This document shows, one piece after another, positions 43,145-53,111 of a stretch of DNA of 64,000 nucleotides. Source of the DNA: JAHZMA01 sp965205905 (GTDB lineage: Bacteria; Pseudomonadota; Alphaproteobacteria; JABAAW01; JAHZMA01); the NCBI GenBank assembly GCA_965205905.1, contig CBDBHZ010000013.1, positions 124,001-188,000 of the forward strand, written 5' to 3'. The notes beneath the pieces are model-generated. The model was not told where the DNA came from. It was given only the letters and a program-made list of their open reading frames with translations, and searched no databases. Position numbers and translations under genes: made by a program. Numbering within the stretch: the first letter of the stretch is position 1; each line of letters opens with the position of its first letter.

Positions 43145-43284
43145 TGAGTGCCATATTAAGCAGTAATTATGCGTTTTTTATCATCATCGCATATGTTATT
43201 TTTACCGTAACTTTAAGCGGTATCACGCTTTATAGTATGATAAAATTACATAATATCAAAAGAAAGCTGAAACATGTCAGCTAA
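43144..43284 (+). CDS. ccmD: Haem exporter protein CcmD
   Basis: A 46-residue single-span protein (MSAILSSNYAFFIIIAYVIF...) ending in a basic cytoplasmic tail (KLHNIKRKLKHVS), the size and layout of CcmD, which stabilises the CcmC-CcmE complex. The ATG overlaps the ccmC stop and lies six bases after AAGGA; an in-frame ATG three bases earlier is the alternative. Its end overlaps the start of ccmE by 11 bases. Confidence 0.85.
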   Translation: MSAILSSNYAFFIIIAYVIFTVTLSGITLYSMIKLHNIKRKLKHVS

Positions 43285-43726
43285 ACATCAACGTCTTATT
43301 TTTATTGCGGTTTTGATTGCTGTGGTGGCTTTGGCGAGTTTTTTGATTTTGCGTGCGCTTAACCAAAATATCGTGTTTTTTCAAACCCCATCGATGCTTA
43401 AGGAAAATAATATCTCATTTGGCAAGCCGATAAGATTAGGCGGGTTGGTGCAAGAAAATTCGGTGCAACAGATAGGCAATGTTACCGAATTTATTATCAC
43501 TGATGGTATCGCCGAAATGATGGTGCGCTATCAAGGCTTGTTGCCCGATTTATTTCGCGAGGGGCAAGGCGTGATTGCACAAGGCATTTATGATGATGCT
43601 GAAATTTTTACCGCCACCCAGATATTAGCCAAGCATGACGAGAATTATATGCCACGCGAATTGGTGGAAAGCCTGAAAGAAACAGGGCAATGGAAAGCCT
43701 GTGGAAAATTCAGGGCAGGATTATAG
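43274..43726 (+). CDS. ccmE: Haem chaperone CcmE
   Basis: Periplasmic haem chaperone (150 residues) anchored by one N-terminal membrane segment (about 8-29). The OB-fold domain includes IRLGGLVQENSV and VTEFIITDG. The haem-attaching histidine lies in LAKHDENYMPRELV (about residues 120-133). The frame is intact. It overlaps ccmD upstream and ends four bases before ccmF. Confidence 0.95.
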   Translation: MSAKHQRLIFIAVLIAVVALASFLILRALNQNIVFFQTPSMLKENNISFGKPIRLGGLVQENSVQQIGNVTEFIITDGIAEMMVRYQGLLPDLFREGQGVIAQGIYDDAEIFTATQILAKHDENYMPRELVESLKETGQWKACGKFRAGL

Positions 43727-43729
43727 TCA

Positions 43730-45657
43730 ATGATTGAATTGGGGCATATCGCCATCACCATCGCGATTTTTTCGGCTTTCATGCAAGCGATATTGCCGTT
43801 ATTGGCACGTATCAATCGGCATAACAATACAAGCCTAAGGCAGTTTTCGCCTTTGCTTTCGGTGTTACAAGCGGGCTTATTTATCTTCGGCTTCATCATG
43901 CTTGCCATCAGCTTTTCCCGTAGTGATTTCTCGGTTACATTGGTCTATCAGCATTCGCATACCCTAAAACCGATGCTTTATAAAATCACCGCTTTATGGG
44001 CAAATCACGAAGGGTCGCTGTTATTATGGCTTACCGTGATGGCGATATTCGGCGCGTGTTTGGCGATATTCGGCGCGAAGAAAGACGAGAACTTTACGGT
44101 TTTATTCATTATCGGTGCAAGGCGGAGGCATCTTTTTATTCGGGATTTTTATGATACTCACCTCTAACCCATTTGCGCGAATTTTACCGATGCCACCACA
44201 AGGCGAGGGCTTAAACCCATTGTTGCAAGACCCCGGATTGGCGTTTCATCCGCCCACACTCTATATGGGCTATGTTGGGCTTTCCACCGTATTTTCGCTT
44301 GCCATTGGCGGTTTGCTCAACAATAAAATTGATGCCTATTGGGCGCATACCACCCGTATTTTCGCGCTTATTGGCGTGGTTATTTTTAAGTGCAGGCATT
44401 GCGCTTGGCAGTTACTGGGCATATTACGAATTGGGCTGGGGCGGTTTCTGGTTTTGGGACCCTGTTGAAAATGCGTCACTTAATGCCATGGTTGCTTGCC
44501 ACCGCTTTGTTTCATTCATTATCGGTGGTGCAGAAATCGGCAAGCCTGAAACATTGGACTGTGTTTTTAAGCATTATGAGTTTTGGACTATCGCTGATTG
44601 GCACATTTTTAGTGCGCTCTGGCATTTTAACATCGGTGCATTCTTTCGCGAACGACCCCGAACGTGGTCTATTCATTCTCATCATTGTTGGCGTGATGCT
44701 AACAGCTGGTTTTCTTGCTGTATGGCTTGCGTGGTGATGCCATGAAAGAGGATAAAAAATTCAACCCGCTTAGCCGTGAGGGTTTGCTGATTTTCAACAA
44801 TGTGTTTCTGCTAACCATGACTGCCACCGTGTTTATTGGCACATTTTATCCGTTGGTGGTAGAACTTATCAATGGCGGGCGTATTTCGGTTGGCGTGCCG
44901 TTTTACAACATCACTTTCATGCCATTGATGGTGATCATTTTGCTGATATTAGGGTTTGTGCCTGCGATTGGTTGGCGCATGGCGGCGCGTAAAATCATCA
45001 GCAAACATCTGCGAATCATTATTGCGCCCGTGTTCATATTGCTGATTGCGATTCTCACTTTTGCGGATTTATGGCAGTTGCCCGTTATTATAGCGTTACT
45101 TTTAGGCTTATGGGTGTTGGTGAGTGCGGGGCTTGATATTGCCAAAAACCGCCTGCATCTTAATGTTTGGGCAATGAATGTTGGGCATATTGGGCTGGCA
45201 CTGATTGCGATTGGTGCGGTGGTGGCAAGCACTGCATCGCATGAAAAAAACGTGATAACCAAATTTGGCGAGACATTTAAATTTCAGCAATATCAAATAA
45301 CGCCTTCAAAAAATTGATAGCAAAACCGAATATGGCTATCAGACTCAAAAAGCCCTGATATTGGTAACAGATGGAAATAAAACTTTCACGATGAATCCTG
45401 AAAAACGTTTCTATCTGGCACGACAACAAGAAACCACCGAAGCATCAATCAAAAGCTTTTGGGGGCATGATTTATATCTTTCATTGGGCAATATCAACGA
45501 AGATTCTGTGGTTATCCGCGCCTATTACAAACGATGGGTAAGAATGATATGGGTAGGGGCAAGCCTATTGGTGATTGCCGCCTCGCTTTCCCTGATAAGG
45601 CTTACCCGCACCAAAACATTCTCAAAAAACAGCATGAAAGGAATAACATGCCATTAA
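43730..45657 (+). CDS. ccmF: Cytochrome c haem lyase CcmF (five frame breaks)
   Basis: Large membrane protein that attaches haem to apocytochromes. In order: ALWANHEGSLLLW, QGGGIFLFGIFMILTSNPFAR, QDPGLAFHPPTLYMGYVG, the haem-binding ELGWGGFWFWDPVENAS, LVRSGILTSVHSFANDP, and a C-terminal NPEKRFYLARQQETTEA domain. The frame breaks near 44110, 44385, 44480, 44700 and 45310. Each is repaired by removing one base, several in T or A runs, and the result is 640 residues, the normal family length. Every conserved segment is present in order, so this is almost certainly one working gene with sequence errors, or else a very recent pseudogene. Confidence 0.88.
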
Positions 45658-46200
45658 CATCATTCATTTTCGGAAAATATCGACTGATTATTTTCATTCC
45701 ACTGATTGTGATTATCGCGCTGATGCTGGCATTTTCTGTGGGGCTGTTTCGCACCGAACGCGGGTTTGCCATCGGCATTAATCGGGCAGAAAATACCTGA
45801 ATTTAACGCGCTAACATTGGAAGGCGATATGATTACTGACGATGATTTGCTAGGTGATGAGGTGATGATTATCAATTTTTTCGCAAGCTGGTGTGTGCCT
45901 TGCTTGGCAGAACATCCGATTTTAAGAGACTTACAAACAAATCATAATCTCACAATTCATGGCATTGCTTGGCGCGATAACGCGCCCGCGATTCAGCAAT
46001 GGCTTGATAAATATGGACGGGTTTTTGATAAGGTTATCATGGATGAACAGCAAGATATTGGGCTTGATTTTGGTGTCTATGGCATTCCTGAAACTTTCAT
46101 TGTCGATAAATATGGCATTATCCGCTATCGCTGGGCGGGCGCGCTTACCGAACAATTATTGAATGATGAAATCTTACCCTTATTGAGTGAGTATCAGTGA
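45648..46200 (+). CDS. ccmG: Thiol:disulfide interchange protein CcmG/DsbE (one frame break)
   Basis: Membrane-anchored periplasmic thioredoxin-like protein (183 residues after repair) that reduces apocytochrome c cysteines. An N-terminal membrane segment spans about residues 12-33. The active site is FFASWCVPCLAEHP, and YGIPETFIVDKYG carries the conserved cis-proline loop. The frame breaks near 45762 in a TTT run; removing one T joins TERG to LPSALIGQKIPEF, the family sequence. The ATG at 45648 has AAAGGAAT upstream and overlaps the ccmF end. Confidence 0.9.
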
Positions 46201-46201
46201 T

Positions 46202-46642
46202 ATGCGCTTATATGGGGGCATATTATATGCGAGCATATTATTATTCACATTGATGGTGATGGCTATCATCATTGACGTGCCTAACATAAAAGCGCAAACA
46301 ATGATTAATGATAGTGAATTTTTTGAGTTTTCAGAAGAATTACGCGCACGCGAACATAAAATTTCGCAAAAATTGCGCTGTCCGATTTGTCAGGGGCAGA
46401 GCATTGCCGAATCCGATGCATTAATTGCCAAACGCTTGCGCTTAATGGTGCTAGAAGAATTGCAAAAAGGCAAGAATGAACAAGAAATCATCACGGAAAT
46501 CAAAAACCGCTATGGCGATTATGTCTCGTTCAAACCGCCTTTTAATATCAGCACATTAATGTTGTGGCTAGGACCGTTTTTAATATTAGGGCTGATATTA
46601 TATTTGGCGCGGAATAAATTCAGTTGGGAGCAATCAGAATGA
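46202..46642 (+). CDS. ccmH: Cytochrome c maturation protein CcmH/CycL
   Basis: Membrane-anchored thiol oxidoreductase domain (146 residues) acting on apocytochrome with CcmG. The signature LRCPICQGQSIAESDA holds the redox cysteine pair (about residues 59-74); a signal-like N-terminal segment and a C-terminal membrane span (about 117-138) flank it. An ATG at 46202 is preferred to a GTG at 46187. The stop overlaps the ccmI start as ATGA. Confidence 0.93.
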   Translation: MRLYGGILYASILLFTLMVMAIIIDVPNIKAQTMINDSEFFEFSEELRAREHKISQKLRCPICQGQSIAESDALIAKRLRLMVLEELQKGKNEQEIITEIKNRYGDYVSFKPPFNISTLMLWLGPFLILGLILYLARNKFSWEQSE

Positions 46643-47385
46643 ATTTGCTTATCAATTACCTTCTTTTAATCTTCCTGATTCTCTCTGCTTTTGTTTTTTA
46701 TGCGCGTCATTTGGCGAATCGCCCTAAACAAAATCAAGGCAAAAATGAAAATAAAAATGGACGTTATCGCTCAAATGGCATATTGCTGGGCAGTATCACT
46801 ATCTTAGGTGGTTTGATGCTTTATCTGTTGGTGGGCGCGCCGTTTCTCCCAGATTTTCCTATCTTGCCACAACAAAATGTCGCCAACTCAGACCGCGCCC
46901 CTGCATTAGATGCCGAGACATTACAGCAAGCCGAACAAATGACGCCAGAAGAACAGCAAGCGATGATTGAAAATATGGTGGCAGGGCTAGCGCAAAGGCT
47001 AGAAGAAAATCCCAATGATATTGAGGGGTTACGGCGATTAGCGCGTGCCTATCAGGTGTTAGGACGTGGGCAAGATTATATCGATGTGCTGAAAAAAGCA
47101 GTGATTATCACCCCTGATGATGTGGGGTTATTGCTGGCGTTAAGCCGTGCGATACGCGCCCAAAATAACGAAACCGATAATGATGAAACCCGTGCCTTGT
47201 TGCAAAAAACACTCACCATCGAGCCCGATAATCGCGAGGCATTATTGTTTATCGGCATTGATGAATGGCAAAATGGCAATCAAGAATCAGCGCAAAATTA
47301 TTTTGATGGGGTGCTAAAAGGGCTTGATAAAAATTCAGAAATTTATAAAAACCTTGAAATTTACATCAATAAAGTGATAGAATAG
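46639..47385 (+). CDS. ccmI: Cytochrome c biogenesis factor CcmI/CycH
   Basis: CcmI (248 residues) holds apocytochrome c for the haem lyase. Two N-terminal membrane segments (about 1-22 and 45-66) bracket a basic cytoplasmic loop with RRSNG-like composition. The periplasmic part has tetratricopeptide repeats: GLRRLARAYQVLGRGQDYI, LLLALSRAI and ALLFIGIDEWQNGNQESA. The ATG overlaps the ccmH stop. It closes the ccmABCDEFGHI operon. Confidence 0.9.
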   Translation: MNLLINYLLLIFLILSAFVFYARHLANRPKQNQGKNENKNGRYRSNGILLGSITILGGLMLYLLVGAPFLPDFPILPQQNVANSDRAPALDAETLQQAEQMTPEEQQAMIENMVAGLAQRLEENPNDIEGLRRLARAYQVLGRGQDYIDVLKKAVIITPDDVGLLLALSRAIRAQNNETDNDETRALLQKTLTIEPDNREALLFIGIDEWQNGNQESAQNYFDGVLKGLDKNSEIYKNLEIYINKVIE

Positions 47386-47442
47386 ATTTGAAATCTTTTT
47401 ACCTTAATGTTTCAATAAAGATAATGTGGAAAAAACAAATCT

Positions 47443-47922
47443 ATGAACCAGCTACCCGCCTATATTGCCGAAATGTCAACCAATCCGCATGGGCAGATTG
47501 TGTTAAATCAACGCAGCCTGTTTAGCTTTTTTCATAATGGTATCGCCTGTTCGGTGCAGCTAACCCGTCATTATTATAAAGGTTTGCATATGGGAAGCGG
47601 GCAAGGCTATAATGTGCGTATGCTATGTTTTGTTGGTATTTTACCGCTTTCAATTCAAGGCGGTTATGAGAATCGTAATAAATTATTAAGCCTGATTTAC
47701 CGTTCTAACTATCAGGAGGATGTTAAATTTTATGTCAATCATCGGCAAATGATTGTGGGCGTTAGCAAAACCCATATCCCCGAAACGCAAGCGTTAGAAG
47801 TGAAAAAATTACTCGCCTGCTGTGTTGAAAATTATAACCAATTATTTCCTTTTCTTGATTTGTTCAGCAATTATGTAAGCCCACCCGGTAAAATTAGCAA
47901 ACGTTACGCGGTTACATCATAA
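47443..47922 (+). CDS. Conserved-looking hypothetical protein
   Basis: Protein of 159 residues, not confidently recognised. No signal peptide or membrane segment. The alternation of beta-like stretches (KFYVNHRQMIVGVSKTHI) with a C-terminal helix (ALEVKKLLACCVENYNQLF) is reminiscent of YbjN/secretion-chaperone-like folds, but this is only a loose resemblance. It stands alone between ccmI and hisZ with 57- and 19-base gaps. Confidence 0.6.
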   Translation: MNQLPAYIAEMSTNPHGQIVLNQRSLFSFFHNGIACSVQLTRHYYKGLHMGSGQGYNVRMLCFVGILPLSIQGGYENRNKLLSLIYRSNYQEDVKFYVNHRQMIVGVSKTHIPETQALEVKKLLACCVENYNQLFPFLDLFSNYVSPPGKISKRYAVTS

Positions 47923-47941
47923 AGATATTGTTATTTAACAG

Positions 47942-49136
47942 ATGAATTTACATGATATTTCACTGCTACCAAACGGGATTAGCGATGCCTTACCCAAGCG
48001 CGCTTTTGCCCAGCATATTATCCAAAATCAACTGTTAAACCATTTCTATCATTCTGGCTATCAGCTGGTTGCGCCTCCTTTATTTGAATTTGCCGATAAT
48101 TTATTGGCATTAAACAGTGACACCAATAAAATTAGCGCGCATCATTTTAGAACGACTGACCCCGATTCGCATCGCACATTAGGGTTTCGCGCCGATATTA
48201 CCCCGCAAATTGCGCGCATTGCCATGACTGCACTTAAAAATGCACCGCGCCCCTTGCAATTATGCTATGCGGGTGAGGTGGTGCGAATCAAAGGCGGGCT
48301 TATCCGCACCCAGCGGCAAGATACGCAATTAGGGTGCGAACTTATTGGCAATCATAACGCCATTGCACAGGCAGAATTACTCTATATGGCGATTGAAAGC
48401 CTGCATTTGATTGGCATTGAAGATATTCATATTGATGTTGCGCTGGTGAATATCCCGCAATTACTTGCCGATTGGCTAGAATTTGACGAGGCGAAAACAT
48501 TACAATTACAAGAAATTTTTACCAATAAGATGCTGGATAAAATCACCCATATCACTGATGATAAGGCACACCAAAATTTGATTTACGCATTGGTGAAAGA
48601 GACTGGCACATTGCCCGATATGCTTGCATTTTTTAACGATTTCAACCTGCCCCAAACATTGCGCCAACATTTTGATAAGCTCAATGATTTATGGAATGCG
48701 TTGCAACAATATCCGCTAACGGCGCAATTCCATCTTGATTTTGCCCGTATCAGCGATTTGGATTACCATGATGGCTGGCTTTATAGTTTCTTTGCCAAAT
48801 CATCGCCGTTATTATTGGGGCGTGGCGGTGCCTATCAACTGCCATTAAGTGGCGAGCCTGCGGTGGGTTTTTCGTTTTACATGGATTGCTTGCTACAGTT
48901 GCAAAATCCGGTGGTGGAAGCACAAAAATTACTGGTGAATCTGAAGTGCGCATGTGCATGACGGTGAAGCACGCGCGAAATTTGCTGACTATAAAAAACA
49001 AGGCTATCAAATCATTCATAGCCTGCAACATCTTGATAGTGAAAACGCCCTCAAGCAAGAAGCGCAAAGGCTTGAATGCACGCACTATTATTGGCAAAAT
49101 ACTTGTATAACATTGGTGGTATCATGCAACATTTAA
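47942..49136 (+). CDS. hisZ: ATP phosphoribosyltransferase regulatory subunit HisZ (one frame break)
   Basis: HisZ, a HisRS-like protein without tRNA charging activity that activates short-form HisG at the first step of histidine synthesis. It has class II synthetase-type segments: FRTTDPDSHRTLGFRADITPQ and LCYAGEVVRI, then LLLGRGGAYQLP and AVGFSFYMD. A full HisRS would carry an anticodon domain; here the protein ends with a short tail. The frame breaks near 48945; removing one base joins LLVNLKCA to HDGEARAKFADYKKQGYQ and ends CTHYYWQNTC..., giving 397 residues. Followed directly by purA, an arrangement seen in other alphaproteobacteria. Confidence 0.85.
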
Positions 49137-50436
49137 CAATATCAGGACTTACAATGGGGTGATGAAGGCAAGGGCAAAATCGTTGATATTCTTGCCGAAA
49201 ATTACGATGTGATTATCCGCTTTCAAGGTGGGCATAATGCAGGGCATACATTGGTGATTGGCGATAAGGTTTTTAAGCTAAGCCTTTTGCCATCAGGCAT
49301 TGTGCGTGCCGATAAATTATGCGTGATTGGCAATGGTGTTGTGCTAAACCCCGAAGCCTTGCATAACGAAATTGCAACATTGCAAGCAGGCGGTATTGAT
49401 ATTAATGAGAGGCTTGAAAATTGCCGATAATACCCCGCTGATTCTGCCGATACACTCCCATATAGAAACCTTACGCGGGCAGGTTCAAAAAATCGGCACA
49501 ACGGCGCGTGGCATTGGTCCTGCTTACGAAGATAAAATCGCCCGCCGTGCGATTCGAATTTGCGATTTATATGACGAGAAGCATCTGAAAAAGCAAATGA
49601 CTGCGCTGATTGATTACCATAATATCTGGCTAAAAGGCATGGATTCGACGCCAATCAATCCGCAAGATATGATTGATTGGCTGATGCCCTATCGCGATTT
49701 ATTATTGCGCCATGCCGTGCCGCTTGTGCCATTTTTGCATGAATTAGCAGCGCAAAATAAGCGGTTTTTATTTGAAGGCGCGCAAGGGGCGTTGCTAGAT
49801 ATTGACCATGGCACTTACCCGTTTGTTACCTCGTCTAACACCATCGCATCTGCCTATAGTGCTGGCAGTGGCGTGGGCGGTAATATCAGCACAAACCCGT
49901 TCAAATTGGGCATTATCAAAGCCTATTGCACACGGGTTGGCAATGGGATTTTCCCCAGTGAAGATGTTGGCAATGCGGGCGATATTCTTGCGAAACGCGG
50001 TGCTGAATTTGGCACCGTAACGGGGCGCAAACGGCGATGCGGTTGGCTAGATTTGCCATTATTACGCCATAGCGTTAATATTTCTGGCATTGATGGTTTG
50101 TTGCTGACAAAATTAGATGTGCTAGATAGTTTCGAGACCATTAATATCTGCACCCATTATCTGTATCAGGGTAAAAAAATTGACTATTTGCCGAATTTTA
50201 TCCCCGATAATGAAACATTAACGCCTATCTATCATCAGATGCAAGGCTGGCAAACCGAATTGCGTGGCATTGAATCAGTCGCTGATTTTCCACAAGAAGC
50301 GCGTGATTTTATCAGCTTTATTGAGGCACAGATGCAGCTTAAAATTATGATGGTTTCCACTGGCCCTGACCGTGCTGATATTATTATCAGCGATTTACCC
50401 GATTTTATTTTGGGTAAAAACAGCAACAAAAAATAG
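49124..50436 (+). CDS. purA: Adenylosuccinate synthetase (two frame breaks)
   Basis: GTP-dependent enzyme that commits IMP to AMP synthesis; 436 residues after repair. Conserved segments are LQWGDEGKGKIVD (P-loop), RFQGGHNAGHTLV, TTARGIGPAYEDK, FEGAQGALLDIDHGTYPFVTSS and GTVTGRKRRCGWLD. The start ATG at 49124 overlaps the hisZ end; MQHLTISG joins LQWGDEG if one base is removed near 49147. A second extra base near 49424 separates DINERL from KIADNTPLILP. As this enzyme is usually essential for growth without purines, sequence error is likelier than loss. Confidence 0.92.
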
Positions 50437-50448
50437 TATTGTGCCAAG

Positions 50449-51560
50449 ATGATGACGGGTAAACTTGCCGATTTTTTTACACCCTATATCAGTAACGCCA
50501 GTCAAACGCAACAACAAGGGCAATCCCCGCTTGAGATTTTTAACCAGAATCAGCAGCTGCAACCCGATAAAGCGCAACAAAATACCATCAGCGTGCTTGA
50601 TAATATCTACCACGATATTATCAAAGGCGGTAACAAAGCAAAGATTAAAGGTTTGTATCTTTACGGCACACCCGGCGCAGGCAAGACCATGATGATGGAT
50701 ATATTTTTTAATGCCCTGCCATCAAACATTCAAAAAATGAATATCCATTTTCACGAATTTATGTTGCAGATTCATCAAGCCCTTAGCCATTTGCGAAAAG
50801 ACGGTAACACCGCAAACCCTTTACAGATTATCGCCAAAGCCATCAAAAATGTAACGCAAATTATCTGTTTTGACGAATTTCATGTAACCGATGTTGCCGA
50901 TGCGATGATATTAAAAAATCTGTTTCAAAACCTGTTTGACCATAACATTATCTTAATCGCCACCAGTAATTTTGCGCCAACACAGCTTTATGAAGGCGGG
51001 ATTCAGCGCGACCAATTCCTACCTTTTATCGATTTATTACAGGTAAAATGCCAGATAGTAAATATCAATGCACAATGTGATTATCGGCAAACGCCCGAAA
51101 ATAAAACGCCCTTATGGCATTTAGATACCGAAAATGGCAAGCGCGCTTTCAAACTCTCATTCAAGCAATATACGCATGATACCACTAGCAACCGCCCCAA
51201 ATCAATTTTGCTGATGGGCGGATTCTTAAAATTCACGCCAATTATCCTAAAATCATGCTTGCTGATTTCAATCAGCTGTGTGATTCCCCACTTGCCGCCC
51301 AAGATTATTTGTATCTTACCGAAATTTTTGATATATTTTTTCTTATCAATATCCCACAACTGCATCAGGAAGACCGCAATGCGTTAAAGCGTTTTATTTT
51401 GCTGATAGATGTGTTATATAGCCGAAAGAAACATCTGATTTGTTTGGCGCAAACTGATATTGAGGCAATCTATGATGGTGCAAGCCATAAAGACGAGGTA
51501 ACACGCACAATATCAAGGCTTTTAGAAATGGAGAATGGAAAATGGAAAATGCAACAATAG
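50449..51560 (+). CDS. zapE: Cell division ATPase ZapE (one frame break)
   Basis: AFG1-like P-loop ATPase (about 370 residues) associated with the Z ring in proteobacteria. Walker A GTPGAGKT follows GLYLYG; ICFDEFHVTDVADAM is Walker B; LIATSNFAPTQLYEGG is the sensor region. The frame breaks near 51220. There, uniquely in this window, one base appears missing (or two extra): adding one G gives ILLDGRILKIHANYPKI, which continues ADFNQLCDSPLAAQDYL and RFILLIDVLYSRK. The end overlaps purE by 19 bases. In other alphaproteobacteria it often neighbours central metabolic genes. Confidence 0.85.
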
Positions 51561-52024
51561 CGGTGATTATGGGCAGTCAAAGCGATGCCCCCACCATGCA
51601 ACATGCGGTTGATATATTGGCGGAATTGAAAATACCAACCTCTGTGAACATTGTTTCAGCACACCGCACCCCCATGCGAATGGTTGAATTTGCCAAAAAT
51701 GCCGCCGCTAACAATATCAAAGTGATTATTGCAGGGGCTGGTGGCGCGGCGCATTTGGCGGGCATGGTGGCATCGCTAACGCATCTGCCTGTGTTGGGCG
51801 TGCCAGTGGCAAGCAAGCATTTAAGCGGTCAAGATTCTCTGCTCTCGATTGTGCAAATGCCGGGTGGCGTGCCTGTTGGCACATTGGCAATTGGTGATAG
51901 CGGTGCAAAAAATGCCGGCTTATTGGCGGCACGGATTATCGCGCTTTCTGATGATGCGGTGGCGAAACGGCTGAAAGCATGGCAACAGGCGCAAACCGAT
52001 AATGTGCCGCATGAGGTGAGTTAG
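51542..52024 (+). CDS. purE: N5-carboxyaminoimidazole ribonucleotide mutase
   Basis: PurE (160 residues) isomerises N5-CAIR to CAIR in purine synthesis. The signature IMGSQSDAPTMQHAVD, the catalytic histidine in VSAHRTPMRM, and AGAGGAAHLAGMVAS with LSIVQMPGGVPVGTLAIG are all present, identifying the class I mutase. It is followed by purK one base on, so the two sequential enzymes are co-translated. Confidence 0.97.
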   Translation: MENATIAVIMGSQSDAPTMQHAVDILAELKIPTSVNIVSAHRTPMRMVEFAKNAAANNIKVIIAGAGGAAHLAGMVASLTHLPVLGVPVASKHLSGQDSLLSIVQMPGGVPVGTLAIGDSGAKNAGLLAARIIALSDDAVAKRLKAWQQAQTDNVPHEVS

Positions 52025-52025
52025 T

Positions 52026-53111
52026 ATGAGTGATGCGACAAAACCAATCATGTTTGGTTCGACCATCGGTATATTAGGCGGTGGACAATTAGGGCGCATG
52101 TTTTCCGCAGTCGCGCTTCGCATGGGCTATAAGACTTTGATTTATAGTGATACCGATAATGCCCCTGCCTTTGAAACTGCCAGCGCGCATATTGTTGGTG
52201 ATTATAATGATATAGAAAAGTTAACAGAATTCGCTAGAAAAACTGATGTGATTACATTAGAATTTGAAAATATCCCTATTTTCACACTTAATTTTTTAAA
52301 TTCAGCAGGTGCGCTCGTCCGTCCCAATGCTGATGTGTTAAAAATCGCGCAATATCGAGTCGCTGAAAAACAATTCTTTGATGATAATAATATCCCGACT
52401 GCCAAATGGCAGCATGTTAGAAACACTGCTGAATTATTGAGGAGCATGTTTCACCCGCACGGCATCTTAAAACTTGCCCGTAATGGCTATGATGGCAAAG
52501 GGCAATTTACAGTCAATCCTGCTAACCCCATGCCCGAATTTAACGAAGATGCGATTTTAGAGGATAGGATTGATTTTGAACAGGAAATATCGGTGATTAT
52601 TGCCCGCACTGCCGATGGTGATTTGCATTATTATCCACCAATTCATAATACTCACGCATATCATATTTTACAATATAGCAAGCCTGCCGAAATTAGCCAA
52701 ACAGCCAGTGATGAAGCGATAGAGATTGCCAAACAAGTGGCGGAATCCTTGAATTTGATTGGCATTGTGGCGGTTGAAATGTTTCTATGCAAAGATGATG
52801 AAATTTATGTGAATGAGATTGCGCCACGCCCGCATAATTCAGGACATTGGACCATGGATGGTGCCAATATTTGTCAATTTGAATTATTACTCCGCACAAT
52901 TTGCAATTTGCCAATTCCAACATTAAAAATCACCCAACATGTAATAATGGAGAATATATTAGGTGATGAAGCCAATGGCTGGTATGCTTATTTGCAAAAA
53001 GAAAATTCGACGTTATATTTTTATGGCAAAGCTGATGCTCGCCCTAACCGCAAAATGGGGCATATCAATATCATCGAACCCCTAAAACCAACATCAGAAA
53101 CATCACCATGA
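52026..53111 (+). CDS. purK: N5-carboxyaminoimidazole ribonucleotide synthase
   Basis: ATP-grasp enzyme (361 residues) that makes N5-CAIR from AIR, bicarbonate and ATP, the substrate of PurE. GILGGGQLGRM is the N-terminal nucleotide-fold motif; LKLARNGYDGKGQF and EDRIDFEQEISVI form the ATP-grasp core; VNEIAPRPHNSGHWTMDGA binds metal and substrate. The stop overlaps the next start by four bases (ATGA). Confidence 0.96.
   Translation: MSDATKPIMFGSTIGILGGGQLGRMFSAVALRMGYKTLIYSDTDNAPAFETASAHIVGDYNDIEKLTEFARKTDVITLEFENIPIFTLNFLNSAGALVRPNADVLKIAQYRVAEKQFFDDNNIPTAKWQHVRNTAELLRSMFHPHGILKLARNGYDGKGQFTVNPANPMPEFNEDAILEDRIDFEQEISVIIARTADGDLHYYPPIHNTHAYHILQYSKPAEISQTASDEAIEIAKQVAESLNLIGIVAVEMFLCKDDEIYVNEIAPRPHNSGHWTMDGANICQFELLLRTICNLPIPTLKITQHVIMENILGDEANGWYAYLQKENSTLYFYGKADARPNRKMGHINIIEPLKPTSETSP

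Noticed and set aside
9369..51560. Programmed +1 frameshifting as a general feature of the organism
   Set aside because: Break sites share no slippery motif or common codon, several are in plain homopolymers, and long genes such as rpoB, res and the giant lipoprotein have none.
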